64,000 bases of DNA from Phytophthora sp. 'mugwort' (GCA_033558025.1 JAUCEF010000003.1:1514001-1578000), one strand, 5' to 3'; positions 10,860-23,427 are shown, counted from the first letter of the stretch. The notes: generated by a model not told the origin, from the letters alone. Made by a program: numbers and translations.

Positions 10860-11516
10860 GGATGCGATATCCAGTCGACGTGCAGACGCACTTGAACCAT
10901 AATTTCTCGCAGCAGTAATCCACGGTGATCTCCTCCTCTCCTTGATCGGCCTATCCACAACAATGACCATTGTAGCCTGAAGGTAGTCATCCGCAAGCAT
11001 GAACGTGCGCTGCTGGAACGCGCGGTGGGCTTGCACGAGTGGTTCGCGAAACGCGAGATGCCTTCGCTCCCCTCGGCAGACACGTACACGTTAACCCAAG
11101 TGGTATTCTTCTGCGCAATCGTCGGCATACGAGCCTACCGCTTCAAGATCAGCGTGTTGTTCGCCACCGTAGCGGACTCCGCCACGACCGTACTTCAGTA
11201 AGGGGCCGCGATACATCCGACGAAGATAGGCTGCGATATGAAGACCGCAGCCGATCGTTGCTGCCCGGGGTGGTCGAGTAGCCGGTTGCCGCAGTCGTCC
11301 ACGAAGCCCGCAGGTGTCCTCAGTGCACACGTGCTCCCCGTTGACGTTGATGCAGTCTGGGTTGGCGCAGCCGTCGAATCCGGCGAAGAGGCATCCACAC
11401 TTTCTCGGGTGGTCGTAGTCGTCCTCGACAAACGCGAACTGCGTCGGGATGATCATCTCGTCCAGCTTCGAGCTCCCGTCCGGCCACATCAGGGCCTCCG
11501 AAAATATCCTGACACA
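10860..11516 (-). pseudogene. Broken SET-domain lysine methyltransferase gene
   Basis: Reading the minus strand, a Cys-rich segment (CGCLFAGFDGCANPDC, then CTEDTCG) at about 11300-11410 resembles an AWS/pre-SET zinc-binding region. Further on, GISRFANHSCKPTA at about 11000-11050 is the conserved SET motif that contributes to S-adenosylmethionine binding. A Cys-containing post-SET-like end (about 10860-10910) follows in another frame. The part between them is short and shifted, so the middle of the SET domain is missing or scrambled. SET proteins methylate histone lysines. This is a remnant between the hairpin repeat and a hAT transposase. The NHSC motif makes the family call fairly secure. 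Confidence 0.7.
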
Positions 11517-11749
11517 GAATGGGGAGTCGAGAGTGTAAATACAGTACCTTCGGCGGCAACGGTGCGTCTTGAAGTTAATAACTGTATCGTAACGAACTGT
11601 ACTGTACATTATAGTACCGTACACTACGGTGCATTATGGGCACCCAGCCCGAAACGACTATGTATTCGTATGCAACTGTATTTATATGCAACTGTACAGT
11701 ACGCACAAGGTTGAAGTCACGTTAACTAGTTGCGCGCGTCGACAACCTT

Positions 11750-13250
11750 CTTCACAGTTTGCGCGCACCAAAGCGACGGTTAGACTTCAGGAACAACACC
11801 ATCTCGAGATTGATTGGGAGGTGGCCGTTGCGGTCGTCTTCGAGCACGTGCTTCTCGACGCTAAAGAAGCGCTCGCACGTGTTCGACGTCGGCGGAATGA
11901 AGATAACCGCGGGGTAATGGACGCTCTCCGCCCGCTCCTTCTTGCGATTCTTCAATGCCCTATCCAGGAACCCGAGCTTTGCGTCGTCTGGGTCTGCCTC
12001 GCCCGCAACATCCGCGCACACAACGAATGACTCGAGAACTCGTGATTTTGTCAGTCCTGCCTAGCAGGACCGACGCGAACGCGCTCTCGAACACCGGCTC
12101 TTGACGATTTATACGTCGGGTGAGGTAGTTCGCGGTTTGTGGGTGGAACTCGATAAGCTCGTCGAGCACATCACGGATGTCGGTAGCGTCACGCCCACCG
12201 ACTGTAGTTTCTTTGTGGCCAACTCAAACACCTTTAGCTCTCGAGGAGCGCGACCAGAAGGCTGTCCTCGCGCTTGCGTGGCATGAGCGCGGCGATCTCG
12301 TCGTCCTCGGTATCGATCGCGTCCTTTAGCGCGAAGTTGTGGTGCACCATCTTGAACGTAGACGATTACCTAGTCACCTGACGGAGCACCGGACGCAAAA
12401 ACGTTTTCTTCCTATACAAAACCACAGTTAACTAATATCAGCCGAGATTGATACTGGTACTTTCGTACCGGAGCGCTGCATACACATTAAGGCCGCGAAG
12501 CTTACGTATCAACTGCTGAATTTATCCAACACGTGATCCAAGCTCTTCAAAAAGCATTGACCGCCAAGTTGAAACGGTGTGACGCGCAGCCGACCAGAAG
12601 AATGTCGAGGAGTTGCGCGACGCGGCAAGTGGAGTAGTTATCGCCGACCTGGAAAAGATGTCGGACGTTTGCGCGGTTAAAAAGCCCAACGTAGGAGACA
12701 GAAACACAACGTGCGCTCATGCTGATTGATCCTCGACATCGTTGTCGACGAGCGGTACCATAGCGAGGAGGAACGACTCTTCGAGGCGTCGTGGTTGAAG
12801 GTCGCGAAGACAGCGATAAAGTGCTCGGACTGAAAAGTCCACCCATCAAAGACGATCGAAACTGCAGGAAGATCTGCGATGGTGGCGGCCTCCATCTTCG
12901 CGGACGCATGCTGATGTGCTTCTGCCGGTATCCCCGCGGAGATGGGCGGGAGCGGGACGTACTTGCGGGTCGTTGCGTTTTCGAGGAAGGCGAACGCTCC
13001 ACTGTCCCGTCGATCCAGCAATAGACGGCCAGGTTCTTCTGGTCGACGAAGCTTACAAGCATCTCGGAGCGGGTGCTCTCGCGGCCATGACCTCCATATA
13101 GTTGTGGTGGTGCTTGACGATGTAGCCCATCAAGTTTGAGTACCCCGTCTGGGTTCCTGCTTCCACACGGTGCCACATGGGCAGCGGTGGTAGCTCCTCG
13201 ACTCATCCTGGTGGTCGAGTACGGTCTTGAAGAAGAAGCGGCAGGTATGC
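11750..13250 (-). pseudogene. hAT-family transposase with BED zinc finger, frameshifted
   Basis: Reading the minus strand: a BED-type finger (CPCGTVWKQEPRRGYSNLMG, then HHH) at about 13110-13190; the catalytic-core motif VFDGWTFQSEHFIAVFATF at about 12800-12860; the hAT signature VGCASHRFNLAVNAF at about 12545-12590; and the C-terminal dimerisation region (SNTCERFFSVEKHVLEDDRN) at about 11780-11880. These lie in three frames with stops between them, so the gene is dead, but order and spacing are those of a full-length element. hAT transposases excise through hairpin intermediates and leave 8-bp target duplications; I could not place the ends. Confidence 0.8.
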
Positions 13251-13789
13251 TTGGTCGTGAAGGGTGCCATGGTGATAGGCTGCTGCCGCAATTCTCGGAT
13301 CGCGGACGGTGGAAATGGAATCGCGCGCTGATAGCAATGCTGCCTCTATGGAGATGAAATGGTCGCCATCAACTAGGTCAAACGAATGGCGGGTGTACCG
13401 GCAACGTCAAGTTGGACTTGCATTTTGTCCAGTTGGGCTTGAATTTTGACTATATCATACAAAACTCAGTACAAATACGCGTGAAATTTTCGGTAATATT
13501 GCGGCGAAGGTAAGTAATATATTCTGTTAGATTTTCGTACCAAAACATAAATTATTCTAGATGGGTGTTGCCGTTTATTTTCGCTTCAAAGATTTATTCG
13601 GAGACCCTGGACCACATGACCTCGTCTATAAGTATCATGTTCACCTCATCGAGGCGAGCTCGCGACGCTACGCGTGGGTAGCCGCCGGCGTAGTCGCGGA
13701 GTAGACCTACGATAGGCATCGCGGCGTATAGATCTCCCTGGGATGGGATCGAGCGATTTTGGTCTCGACAGGCAGGAAAGAAAATAAAA

Positions 13790-14520
13790 GAATCGCCTTT
13801 AAGTGGGCCACTCTTCTCCAGCGTATTTCCTTATTTCGGATGTGCGGCGGATTTCATAAGAGCGTTCAGCGCGTCCTGATCGATACCGGGGCCGTCGCGC
13901 TTCAGATCGTAAAAAGTGCGTCACGTCCCCATCGATGCGAAGCCGCTCCGACAAGGACTTGTACTCCACTGCGGAGAACGCAGTGCTTCTTTCCTTCCCC
14001 AGCTTCGTCTCCAGCGCCCTGTTCAGTTTATCCCAGTCACGCTTGCAAGCAGGGGGGGGGATATGACGATGCGCCTCTCCACCTCCGCGATGAGACACCC
14101 CTCTTTCCTCACGCAAGCCCTCTCTTCTCGCGCTTTTTTTCGCTGGAGCTGAATCACCATCCGAATCTTCCTGGCCTGTGCCATCGCTTCTTCTGCTTCG
14201 GCGAATGGTAGGGGGGGGGAGGGCACGTGGATGACCTCTTCTCCCAAGTCGGACTTAAGCACATCCTCGATGAATTCGGTAGCGTCGAGCTCGTTCTACA
14301 GTCCAGAGTCGTCCAGCGTTGCGTTCTTCGCATGTTTCGCGACAAAACTCGTCGCGGCCAACCACCGTGGTCCTTGCGCGCCAGGAACAGTCTTGTCCGC
14401 ATTGATGTTAGCGAGGCCGTTTATCTTCTTCGCTTTGGCCGCGTCCTTCAGGTCCCCGACGGTGTCTCCCGCCGCGTTCAGTTGAGGGCAGTCGGTGCGT
14501 GGAAGCTTCCACCACATACA
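13790..14520 (-). other. Coding-like remnant, family not recognised
   Basis: Minus-strand frames at 14296-14517, 14023-14262 and 13799-14116 read consecutively as a charged, helical protein (KLPRTDCPQLNAAGDTVGDL, then QARKIRMVIQLQRKKARE, then DWDKLNRALETKLGKER). Two 9-base G runs (14052-14060 and 14211-14219) sit at the frame breaks. It could be a transposon accessory or gag-like protein; no motif decides it. Confidence 0.4.
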
Positions 14521-14529
14521 TCTATAAGT

Positions 14530-14940
14530 ACGTATGCGAGTGCTTTCGCGTACAAAGCAACTGGACGCTCTCTACAGATTCATGCGCTTAACGTTGGCTC
14601 GTCTCCATATTACGAGAAAGCTGAACGCCGCATCCACGGTCGTATTGAAAGCGCTGGTGACGTGGCAACTGCGTCCACAAACAAATTGACGCGTACGTGC
14701 CTTTTATGTGAGGCTACAGGTCACAACAAAAAAACTTGCCGGCGATATGCAAATGAGGCTGAAGAAACAAACGCGCAGCTCGTACCAACTCCGGGTTCCT
14801 ACCTAGTGAAGCCACCAACACCACAGACACCAGCATGTACTTCTCATGTGCCTCCACAAGTGAAGACACCAGAGAGGATGCGGCAGCAGATGAAGCTTCA
14901 ACATCGTCATCAGACCATCTCTCCTTGTCTTTTCTCCTAG
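14530..14940 (+). pseudogene. Zinc-knuckle C-terminal fragment of a transposase-like protein
   Basis: The open frame contains a perfect CX2CX4HX4C knuckle (CLLCEATGHNKKTC) at about 14698-14740, followed by a Thr/Pro/Gln-rich tail to 14940. This spacing with GHNKKTC is typical of the C-terminus of Mutator-like transposases, though retroviral-type gag proteins also have CCHC knuckles. No catalytic part lies beside it. Confidence 0.5.
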
Positions 14941-14944
14941 GATA

Positions 14945-16370
14945 ACTCTGCACCACTATATGTGTACCAAGCACTACTGACGCCTGGTATCCCAGTTTGT
15001 TTCGAATACCTTCCGGAGTCTACGACCATTAACAGGACGCTCGGACGATCTGGGTGCGTTTCACCGGGAAGGACAAAGAATGGCCGACATATAGCTGGCT
15101 GTTATGCGATTCACTTGCCCGTATGTGACCGTCAAATCGAACCCTCCAAGATGGTAGCAACCCGCGGGTGAACACACGGAAGCGCCACGGGCTTAGCATG
15201 CCGCTATGGAAGCAGTGTGAGCCACTGCAAGCTGAGCACAATGTAGTCCGCTACGGAAACACGAACGGCTGGTAAAACGAAGGTCTGACGATCGACTTTC
15301 CTCACTTGACTTCATAGCGAAAGCCAACACGGCAGTGCCGGTGCTATTGTCGCTTGACGAGTTTTCAGCCCATTGGACGGATGCTGCCTAGCTTGCACCG
15401 CCGAGTTTAACGTGGAGCTGATGCATGTACCTGCGTGATGCACTGGCATCTGCCAGCATGTTGACATCGCGTGAGATTGTCCGTTCAAGCTCTCCGTTCT
15501 TTTTGGGGATTTTAAGAAATAGTGTATGACGTAAGTTGCCATCGCGGCAGGTCTTGCCGCCGACAGCAACCACGTCAGGTTGCAGCTGAATAGACCGCTG
15601 CTGCTTTTGTGGTTTCTCGATTTCTTGTATAGCAATATGGGGTACAAAACGTGTAATAATCATTTTCGCGATTGGCTTTAAGTCATCTAAGATAGGCAAG
15701 AGTCCAAACCGGCATCTCTATGTTACCAAATAATCTCAAGTACGTACTGAAAGAGATTGGTAGGATAGCTACGAACTAAGATTAGAGAATGGTAGGCACT
15801 AGATAGTTCAGGAAGCGCCTCTGGATCACCAGTTAGCAACAGGTCAATCCGTAAAGCTCTCAGCTCAAACTCAATCACTTCTCAATTTATTTCCAAAGCA
15901 ACAATTACTTCTTCTCCTCCTCCTCCTCCTCCTCCTCCTCCGACCTCGCCCAGCTCACCGACCAAGCCCCCCCCCCTGACCGCCCTCCGCTTCAAGCAGC
16001 TTCCTATGGACTTGTGTTTCATACTGTCACAGTAGCGCCAAAGAAAGTGTTGAAGACGCTAGCGTCAGAAAGCCCTGATTTGGAGACGGAGAAGCATGGA
16101 GTTTACAGATTATTGGCGGACAAACGGAAACAATGTGGCGTCTGCTCGATTTAGGATGATGGAAGAGACGTCGCTTGCGCGAGATGATGCCAAAACTCGC
16201 TCCGATTAATATCGGCAACGAGGTTTTGGGGGAGATCGTGTGTAGATTGTCACGTCAAGCGATGATTCCCGACCCATCTAACTAAATACATCTTCTCCTG
16301 CTTAGTTCGTTTTTCTTGCATATATAACATTCATCGCGAAAAGGCCGGGACTTCCTCAAACCTCGTCCCT
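14945..16370. other. No gene recognised; short microsatellite
   Basis: No domain-bearing frame is seen. A (TCC)n microsatellite occupies 15913-15941 and a 10-base C run lies at 15967-15976. Confidence 0.4.
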
Positions 16371-16371
16371 T

Positions 16372-16575
16372 GCGAACGGTCGAAGTAGTTTGGTACGAGA
16401 GCTCCGACCGTTTGGACGTTACCAGCTGCTCGTTAGTCCGGAGGCTCCGGCACCATTTGCCGGACAACTTGGAGCACCTCCGTGCTGAATGCGGCGATTG
16501 TTGAGAGGGACGTCGATGGTGCCCTTGAACCTCTTCGTCTTGCACACGTCCTTCAGGTCGATGTTGTAGTTTCCT
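16372..16575 (-). pseudogene. 5' part of MSV199-like gene copy 2, inverted
   Basis: This segment is the reverse complement of a close match to copy 1 at about 5263-5452. It ends at the point where the plus-strand remainder of the same gene resumes at 17327. The N-terminal part of copy 2 therefore points away from its own C-terminal part. Small indels break the frame. Function as for copy 1. Confidence 0.75.
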
Positions 16576-16684
16576 CGCTCTTTTCTCCAGCCGCGAGACG
16601 TATCCGATCACATAGCAGCATTGAGGTTGCTGTTGTCGCCGTCGCTGGTTGCCGCTGTCACGCATGGCGTCAAAACCAAAAAGC

Positions 16685-17330
16685 TTACAACTTAATCTCG
16701 CTCAGCTACAATGGTCCACAACAAGTACTAGCCACATTATTCTACTCGCCACTGGACCAGGGCCTGTTTCGCTGCAACATCTGTGGCAGAAACCAGAAAC
16801 AGGCGACAGGAACTGGGTACTCCAAACTCATCGCTCACCTGGATGAGAAGCATGTAGGCTACACTGCTCAGTACACGGTGTCGCAGGGCAACCACGAGCG
16901 TCAGTACAGAATTTCGTCTTTGTGACAGAAGAGTCGAGTCACATGTTCCAGTGGATCCAGGGGATCGTCATGAGGAACATGCCTGTTCACGAAGTTTAGA
17001 GACGAGCTCACGAGGGCGATGAGCAAGCTACGTTGTGTTTCCGTCAAGGCTGTGAAGAAGAGCATGCAAGATATCGCGACCAGGATCGGTCAAGATCTGG
17101 ATAAGGAGCTGGGATCGCTCTTCGGTCTGGTGCTTGACGGCTGGTCACATGTCGGTGTGCATTACGTGGCGTTCGTTGCTGTTTGCGAAGCAGATGGCAA
17201 ACTCCGGTAGGGCTGTTGGGCCTATCTCCTCAAGCCGACGGAACTCAGACAGCTGACGGCAACGTCCAGATGCTTGAGAATATCATCGACGTTTACAGCA
17301 AGACCATGGATACGGGGTGCAGCCTCGTAG
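16685..17330 (+). pseudogene. BED zinc-finger hAT-type transposase, N-terminal fragment
   Basis: A BED finger (CNICG, then LIAHLDEKH) lies at about 16770-16860. Downstream, in a shifted frame, comes the hAT-type core start LFGLVLDGWSHVGVHYVAFV at about 17120-17185, then a further frame with VQMLENIIDVYSKTMD. The sequence stops abruptly at 17330, where the MSV199-like 3' part begins. The rest of the transposase is absent. Confidence 0.7.
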
Positions 17331-18195
17331 ACCTACAAGCCGGAACAAGACCTCTCGTTCACGACGTACTTTAGGCCTATTGCAGATCCGGGCATAATGA
17401 ACGAGTTCTTCGAAGGCCACAACCTCGTCGCCGGAGTTGACTACGCGACGACCGAAGTCGAGGTCATCAATAGCTGCACTGCCCTGAAAGGATTCCGCTA
17501 CTTCCTTCGGCCGGGCGGAGTTCAAAGCGACTGCTGATACGTATCCGGAAATGAAGGGACCGGGCCACAGACCCGGCCGTGTTCTGCGACTACTTCCTCG
17601 TCGATCCACCACATGGACCTCGTCTACGTCGGCAGATATCGTCTGCAAGCGCTCGAGCGACAGAGAAAATCCTATACCAATAGCAGGGGGTGCTGATAAA
17701 GGCGCGATTCCGAGCGAGGCTAGGATGCTGGTGGTGGCACGATCCAACATCCGCGCATTGCTCAAGGCGACCGCGAGACTGCTGCAGTTGCGAACCGGCA
17801 GAAAAGGGAAACCGAGCAGGCTCAGAAGAAGAAGAGAGCAAGAACGACGACAGGAAGCACGACATCCAGGAGAAGGATGAGACAATCCAGTCTCTCGACG
17901 AGACACGGGAGAGTCTCGAGTTCGAGCTGGGATGGTATTAGGACGCCGAAGAAGAGGCCGGAAGGTTGTCTGCCGCCGTTAAAGCCATGAACATGTACGC
18001 GGTGAAGACTGCGCGCCGCAGCACCTTGGAGGTCCCTGCCGATCAGAATCCCTGCTTCGCAATGCCGAGCCACGCCAATATCATGACTGGCATGGTCAAC
18101 CTCCACCTCCGATACGACCATGTTGTCACCTGATGATGGGTCTCGAGCTCGATAAAATGATGGTCAATTCCAGCTAAGTGGAGATCTCGTCACAT
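17327..18195 (+). pseudogene. 3' part of MSV199-like gene copy 2
   Basis: This matches copy 1 from about 5450 to 6265, including the domain region, the coiled-coil part and the 3' flank (GTTGTCACCTGATGA and GAGCTCGATAAA). Multiple indels relative to copy 1 break every frame. Homology ends at about 18195, whereas copy 1 continues into other coding-like sequence. Confidence 0.7.
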
Positions 18196-18199
18196 GTGA

Positions 18200-19220
18200 A
18201 ACTAGACTGAACCAAGAGCTTATGACAATAGCTCTCAAACAACGCTTATGTGGTGTGCAAGACTCCAGTTCTGATATCATCGGCGTTCGTCACAATTTTT
18301 AATTGGCTCGCATTTATTATTTTGGACCTCTCTCCAACAGGATCAATTTATTGCGAATGCAATTGATGGAATCAATCCCGACACAGCAATCGTTGGTGTG
18401 ATGCAACGAGCCAAGTAGTCGTTCGAGTCTGTGTGAGCGTCCGCGTCGGACGTCGAGGACGACCAGTCGGATCAGCCGCCGCTGAGATTTGAGATGTGGT
18501 TGTCGCTGGGTAAAGGAGATTGCAGAAGACTACCACGCACTCTATTGGCTTCATCTGTCTTCTGAAAAAAAAGAGGTGCTTTTCGTACACTGATTACCTA
18601 CCATCATAATTACTAGAGCATATGGAATTGCCGCAGTCAGCATATAGATTGGCGCTTCCTCATTTGTTAAATCCTTTGGATTGGTAACAATAGACAGATA
18701 ATTGATTGTGGTACCGAGAAAATTTCGGCTAGTTTGCAAGTTACATTTTTTAGAATAAGTAGAACCTCGTTCGTAAATAGGGATAGAAATAGGCTTTGAG
18801 ATTCATAGCTTTTAGGATGGACCAGGATATGTGTACGTATCTACGTTGCCAAGGGTTGGTGGCTGTCTTAACTGGTAGCCCAGATTCTAACCTAAGCCGA
18901 TCCATAAGTCACTTTTCAAATTACTTTCCTCTGTGCCAGTGCTCAGCACACTACAATCTTCGAGCCACGCATCCGTTTGTGTTATATAACAACACTTGTC
19001 CAGTGAAACCCAGGTGACACAACTGTAAATAACGCATGATAAACAAGTACGGAAAAATATACTATCCATATTGGTTACACCAAATTTACGCACGAGTACT
19101 TTCGCGACAAAACGCGATTGACCTCACTGCCACAGAGCTCACTATAGATAAAATAGCACCCCACAGGTCAGCCACTCCACTCCGTACCACAATACCATCG
19201 TACGAATACGACGTCAACGT
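18200..19220. other. No gene seen
   Basis: AT-richer sequence with only short frames; no motif on either strand. Confidence 0.5.
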
Positions 19221-19224
19221 CGAC

Positions 19225-19865
19225 GCTGAGACGTACACGTTCGATGCCGCGATGCTCGCGTGCGCAACGGAGGATAAGACCTTATGTGGTATATGCGGGT
19301 TGGGCTCATTTCCGCACCTGCCACTTGAAACTTGCCACTCTTGTTAATCTGCGGCACCGAAAGCAGATTCTTGTTCATATTTGGCACGTAAAGCGCGTTC
19401 TTGATCTCGATGTCGCGCTCGTCGCCGTTAGGCAGGACCACTCTTTCCACGATGGTCCCCACACCCTTGATGGCAGCCTTGTTGCCATCGGCCACCTAAA
19501 GTTCGCCTTCATTTCGCTCGATCAAATTGGCGAACTTGGACTTGTCGTTGCAAATATGGTGCGTTGCGCCGCTGTCGACCGCCCACATCCCGGACACATT
19601 CTTGTCCGTCGAAACTCCACATTCCAGGGAAACCGCGAACGCTGAGCGGCCGCCGGAAGGGCACACTTTACAAGAAGTGACTCGCCGGCATGCGGTATGT
19701 GCATCAGTGGGTAAACCAAACAAAAACTTCGTGGATCCTGTCACGGATACGTGTACCAACCGCATTGAGGGCGTCTGGGAGGTGACGGGTGAAAGCCCGC
19801 ATGAAGAACTAGTATTGGTTGAAGAAGACTCAAGCCGAGAAGGGTTGCTCGTGGCCACATATGTG
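19225..19865 (-). pseudogene. Ty1/copia protease and pre-integrase fragment
   Basis: The minus strand carries the aspartic-protease motif [11 protein letters not shown] at about 19560-19590, followed in a shifted frame by the region typical of copia elements between protease and integrase ([17 protein letters not shown] at about 19360-19410). A frame break lies near 19500. The remaining polyprotein (integrase, reverse transcriptase) is absent and no LTR is visible. Confidence 0.85.
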
Positions 19866-19869
19866 CGAA

Positions 19870-21690
19870 GCGAGTCTTACCTGTAACTTTTGAGGCCAGC
19901 CACATCGTAGGAAAGGTCTAGGCTGCGAGCGTGCTGATCAACTGGGTACGCGGTTTGTGAGGGTTAACAAACCCCACATCGACTGGCTGCTAAAAATACC
20001 AGTTACGGGGCTAGCCTCCATCTAGATCGGCACTGTCTATACCCAGAGTAGGGTTGGAGTAACACTAAAAGTCAATTTAGTGCTAGGGTGCCTTCATCGT
20101 GCCTGCTAACGCGGAACATTGTTGTGTTTGTTGTAACTATCCGGTAGTATGCCTTTTGCCTTCGTCAGCCTACCGAATTGAGATGTGATCCGTCACAAGA
20201 AGGCCATAGTCAAAGAGGAAACAACAGACGTCAAAGGAACATCGATATCTGCACCAACGTTTCCTCAGCGATCGCTGCAATTCGCACTGACCTCTTCTGG
20301 ATGAAGGAGAGCGCTGAGAAGATCCCTAAGTTGTGTAGACGGTTAATCTGGCTATGAGAAGAAGAACTTGATAAGGAGATGGTAGATGGCGAAGTGATAC
20401 ATCACCATCTAGTTAGGAGGTGCAGCAAACGCCAGCGTCGTGGTTGGTGCAGAGAAAACTACTTCAGGCTATAGTATGTCATGCAAATTCCTAGTATAAC
20501 TGGTTTTGGAGGGCCTCTAGTGAGTGATCATCAGCTTATGGAACATTGTTCCGTCAGTCAAATATGCCAGCCTCCTGCCTCCATTAATCGATAGTTCATA
20601 ATCTTATAATAAATACTGCGAATCGATCCGTTTTGCGTAAACGACAGTTCAGTCTCAAAGTTCCCGTTGAAGAAGCCCGTGAGTGCTGATATGACCTTGC
20701 GCTTGCGGACTAGCTGTCGGCGAAAAGCCGTCGCATGGTACGCCATGACCAGAATCTGGAGGACAGGTGCGAAAGCAATTGCGGTCCTGGTGGCAAGCCG
20801 TCGTCGTGCACGATAGAGCCGAGCCGACAAAAGTTAATCCCCGGACTGCAGCGCAGACCAGGACAAGGAATGCAAGATCCTCCCCGCGGTGGAGGACAAG
20901 GCCGCGTCGGGTGAGGTAGCGGGACCATGGCGACGGGATCGCCAGTAACAGCGCGCGCGGAGTCCGTAGAGAAGCAGAAAGGTCAGATAGGCTCAGGACT
21001 ATGCTCAACCACTTAGGAACTCCTCCTGTCACCGACCAGGTAACTACAGTCACGAATCCATGTACTGCTGCCACCGACTTGACGGTAGGCGCCACAAACC
21101 ATCAGAAGACCATGCAGCTGCTGCCACCGAAAAAGACAGCTAATGCCACTAACTTAGTGGCTACAACCACCGACCTCGAGGAGTTGAAACACATGTATAG
21201 CGGAGAATGAGTCGACATGCTGCATACCAATATCAACAGCGAAGCTTCTGTGGTGTGTCTATACCCGCTATAATAGTGGATGTCCTGTAGCCACACTCGA
21301 TAATGAGACTACTGCAATGATAAAAGCGCTGCCGTTACCGAGCAGCTATATTTGCCATATACGGGGAGTATTACACTGCTAGCAGTGTGACTGTTGGTAC
21401 CGATTATGCGACCACTACCAAGACATGGTGTGTGGCACGCCCCCCCCTAATAGGTAGGTTTTGACGACATGTGAGGAAAAGGTACACCTTAACTATTTTT
21501 TTTACATGTTGTATATCAACATGTTAAAGTTACTGAAATGCACAGGGTTAGGCTAGAAAATACACCTACCCCCCGCAACCCCCCAAGAAGCACTCAAGCT
21601 TGTCGAAGGGATTACTGGCTTAGACACTCGGTGGCCACTTATTTCAATTCATTTGACCAAAAAAAATCACGAGGAAAAAGATGGTTGGTC
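19870..21690. other. No gene recognised
   Basis: Plus-strand 20960-21210 holds a Thr-rich open frame (TDQVTTVTNPCTAATDLTVG) without a recognisable domain. The rest shows nothing. An 8-base C run lies at 21440-21447. Confidence 0.35.
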
Positions 21691-22990
21691 GCCGGCTGAC
21701 ACGCCTCGAGGGGAAGCATCCGTTGCACGAGAGGAGGCAGAAGCACGGAGTATCGGGTGCGCTCTGTTGCCCAGCACACGACTTACGTGAATGGGGAGCA
21801 GGATTGCGGATTTCGGGGTGAAGCCACAGGTCCCTTGCATATGATCAAAGATAGAACGCAAACAGCGACAAACGCGCCGTCGTTGACGGTTTCGGATCCT
21901 GTGCGCTCTCTTCCGGAGCCTCCGCGTCGTCCGCGGATTGGGAAGGATGATTCTTATCTTGCGGCTTCAAAGAAGCGGATGGATGCCACCCTCGCCGATG
22001 AGGCAAAAGTCAAGAATGGTGAGGTAAGTCATGAAAGTCAGGGAAGCTAATGCCACAGCCCGTGCTGTATCCACATCCGCGCGGCGCGCTGCAGAAAAGG
22101 TGAGGGAACGCTCGCGCATGGATGACGAGGAATGGCGAGGGATAGAAGCACGTCGAGTAGCTCTTCATGCACTCGCAGAAGCAAAATAGACGACCTCGGC
22201 GAGGCTCCGCGCTATGAGAAACAGAAAACTAGTCATCATATTGCTTAGCCAGAGGAGGACGTAGATGCCGAAGACGATGGGGTTTCGTGCGCAACGAGGT
22301 AAGCAGTAATGGACACGCTGCATGTATTGCTGTTCTACTCATTCAACTGAAGTTGTATATAATGCGATGCAATGCTGTATTACCAATCGCCTGCATCATC
22401 GGTCGAAGGTCCAGCACCACCTCAGATACGCCCAGATAGGCACATGCAATTCTATCATGACGTACATACTACATGTATGAGTGAATGGAGGTTGTATATT
22501 GACATCTGATGCTTACTACATTTTGATAGGGTACTACATATGGAAACGACTAACGCAGTCATGAGCTCGATACCGATAGTGAGTGAAGGTGTTGATAAGA
22601 CCGAGAGTAGGGTTTTGAACTAGATTTTGAAGGAGAAGGCGGAGACTCGGATGGCTGGTACTTGGAGGAGGCTGCATTGGGGGAGGGTGTGGATATTGTC
22701 CAGACGGCGAAGGTTCATCAAACGAAGATGCAACGGACGCTGTCAAGCGATAGTGATGTCAGTATGGACGGAGATGCCCTCCTCAATCGCAAAAAAGAGA
22801 GACCAGAGAAAGCTTCAGCGAGATCGACTACAAGTTGAATCCAAAAGCTGGTCGCGGTTGGAACTCGACGACGGCCAATTGGAACGCGCTGGCAAAGTAC
22901 GGGATGCAAGTGTTTGCACAGGACGATGGGGAGTTCAAGAAGAAGCGAGTGGACGGCAGGGAGTTGAATGAGAGTTTTGAGGTATGCTGT
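21690..22990 (+). pseudogene. Broken coding region of unknown family
   Basis: Three plus-strand stretches have protein-like composition in different frames. At 21940-22190 a charged helical run appears (DDSYLAASKKRMDATLADEA, then after a frame change RRAAEKVRERSRMDDEEWRG). At 22610-22835 comes an acidic part (GFELDFEGEGGDSDGWYLEE, later SSDSDVSMDGDALLNRKKER). At 22817-22982 there is DYKLNPKAGRGWNSTTANWN followed by LAKYGMQVFAQDDGEFKKKR. A GTAAGT donor-like site at 22023 suggests introns. It may be one decayed multi-exon gene or an element's accessory gene; I cannot name it. Confidence 0.4.
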
Positions 22991-23197
22991 ACATATAACA
23001 TGGCCAAATGCCGTTGTATTATATATCTAGATACTGCATCGCTTCCGCAAAGGCCTGAGCCATATCCTTATCTGTACGTGGTGAGTATGGGTCAACAGAG
23101 GCAGCACTCGAAGTGGCCGAATCACCGTTGCACCTGTTTTTCTTCCGTACGCTCATCGACTTTGGTGTCGAATTGCAATGGTTCAATGCAGGCACTA

Positions 23198-23427
23198 ATT
23201 ATAAGAACGGCACATTTTTTAGGATTTTTGCCACTAGAACTCCTCAGACACGTTGAAAATGCGGCCAATCAACGCAGCTCGGCGAGACGCGTCGATAGGT
23301 GATCTCCATTTCGCGTTCTGAGCTGGATTGACACGAAGCTGCAAAACATAACGCCTCCGGGGTGTGTGTGGCAAAAAGTGTACGAACGATGGCGTATATT
23401 TCGTTTCATACATGCTTAGCGGCGTTG
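23198..23427. repeat. Left terminal inverted repeat of the Tc1/mariner element
   Basis: About 230 bp, roughly 90% identical by eye to the complement of 24527-24748, differing by point changes and a few small indels. The inner border falls at CTTAGCGGCGTTG. Confidence 0.93.

Noticed and set aside
20655..21095. 146-residue minus-strand frame with hydrophobic stretches
   Set aside because: No signal peptide with sensible processing, no domain and no neighbour support; the opposite strand is equally open.
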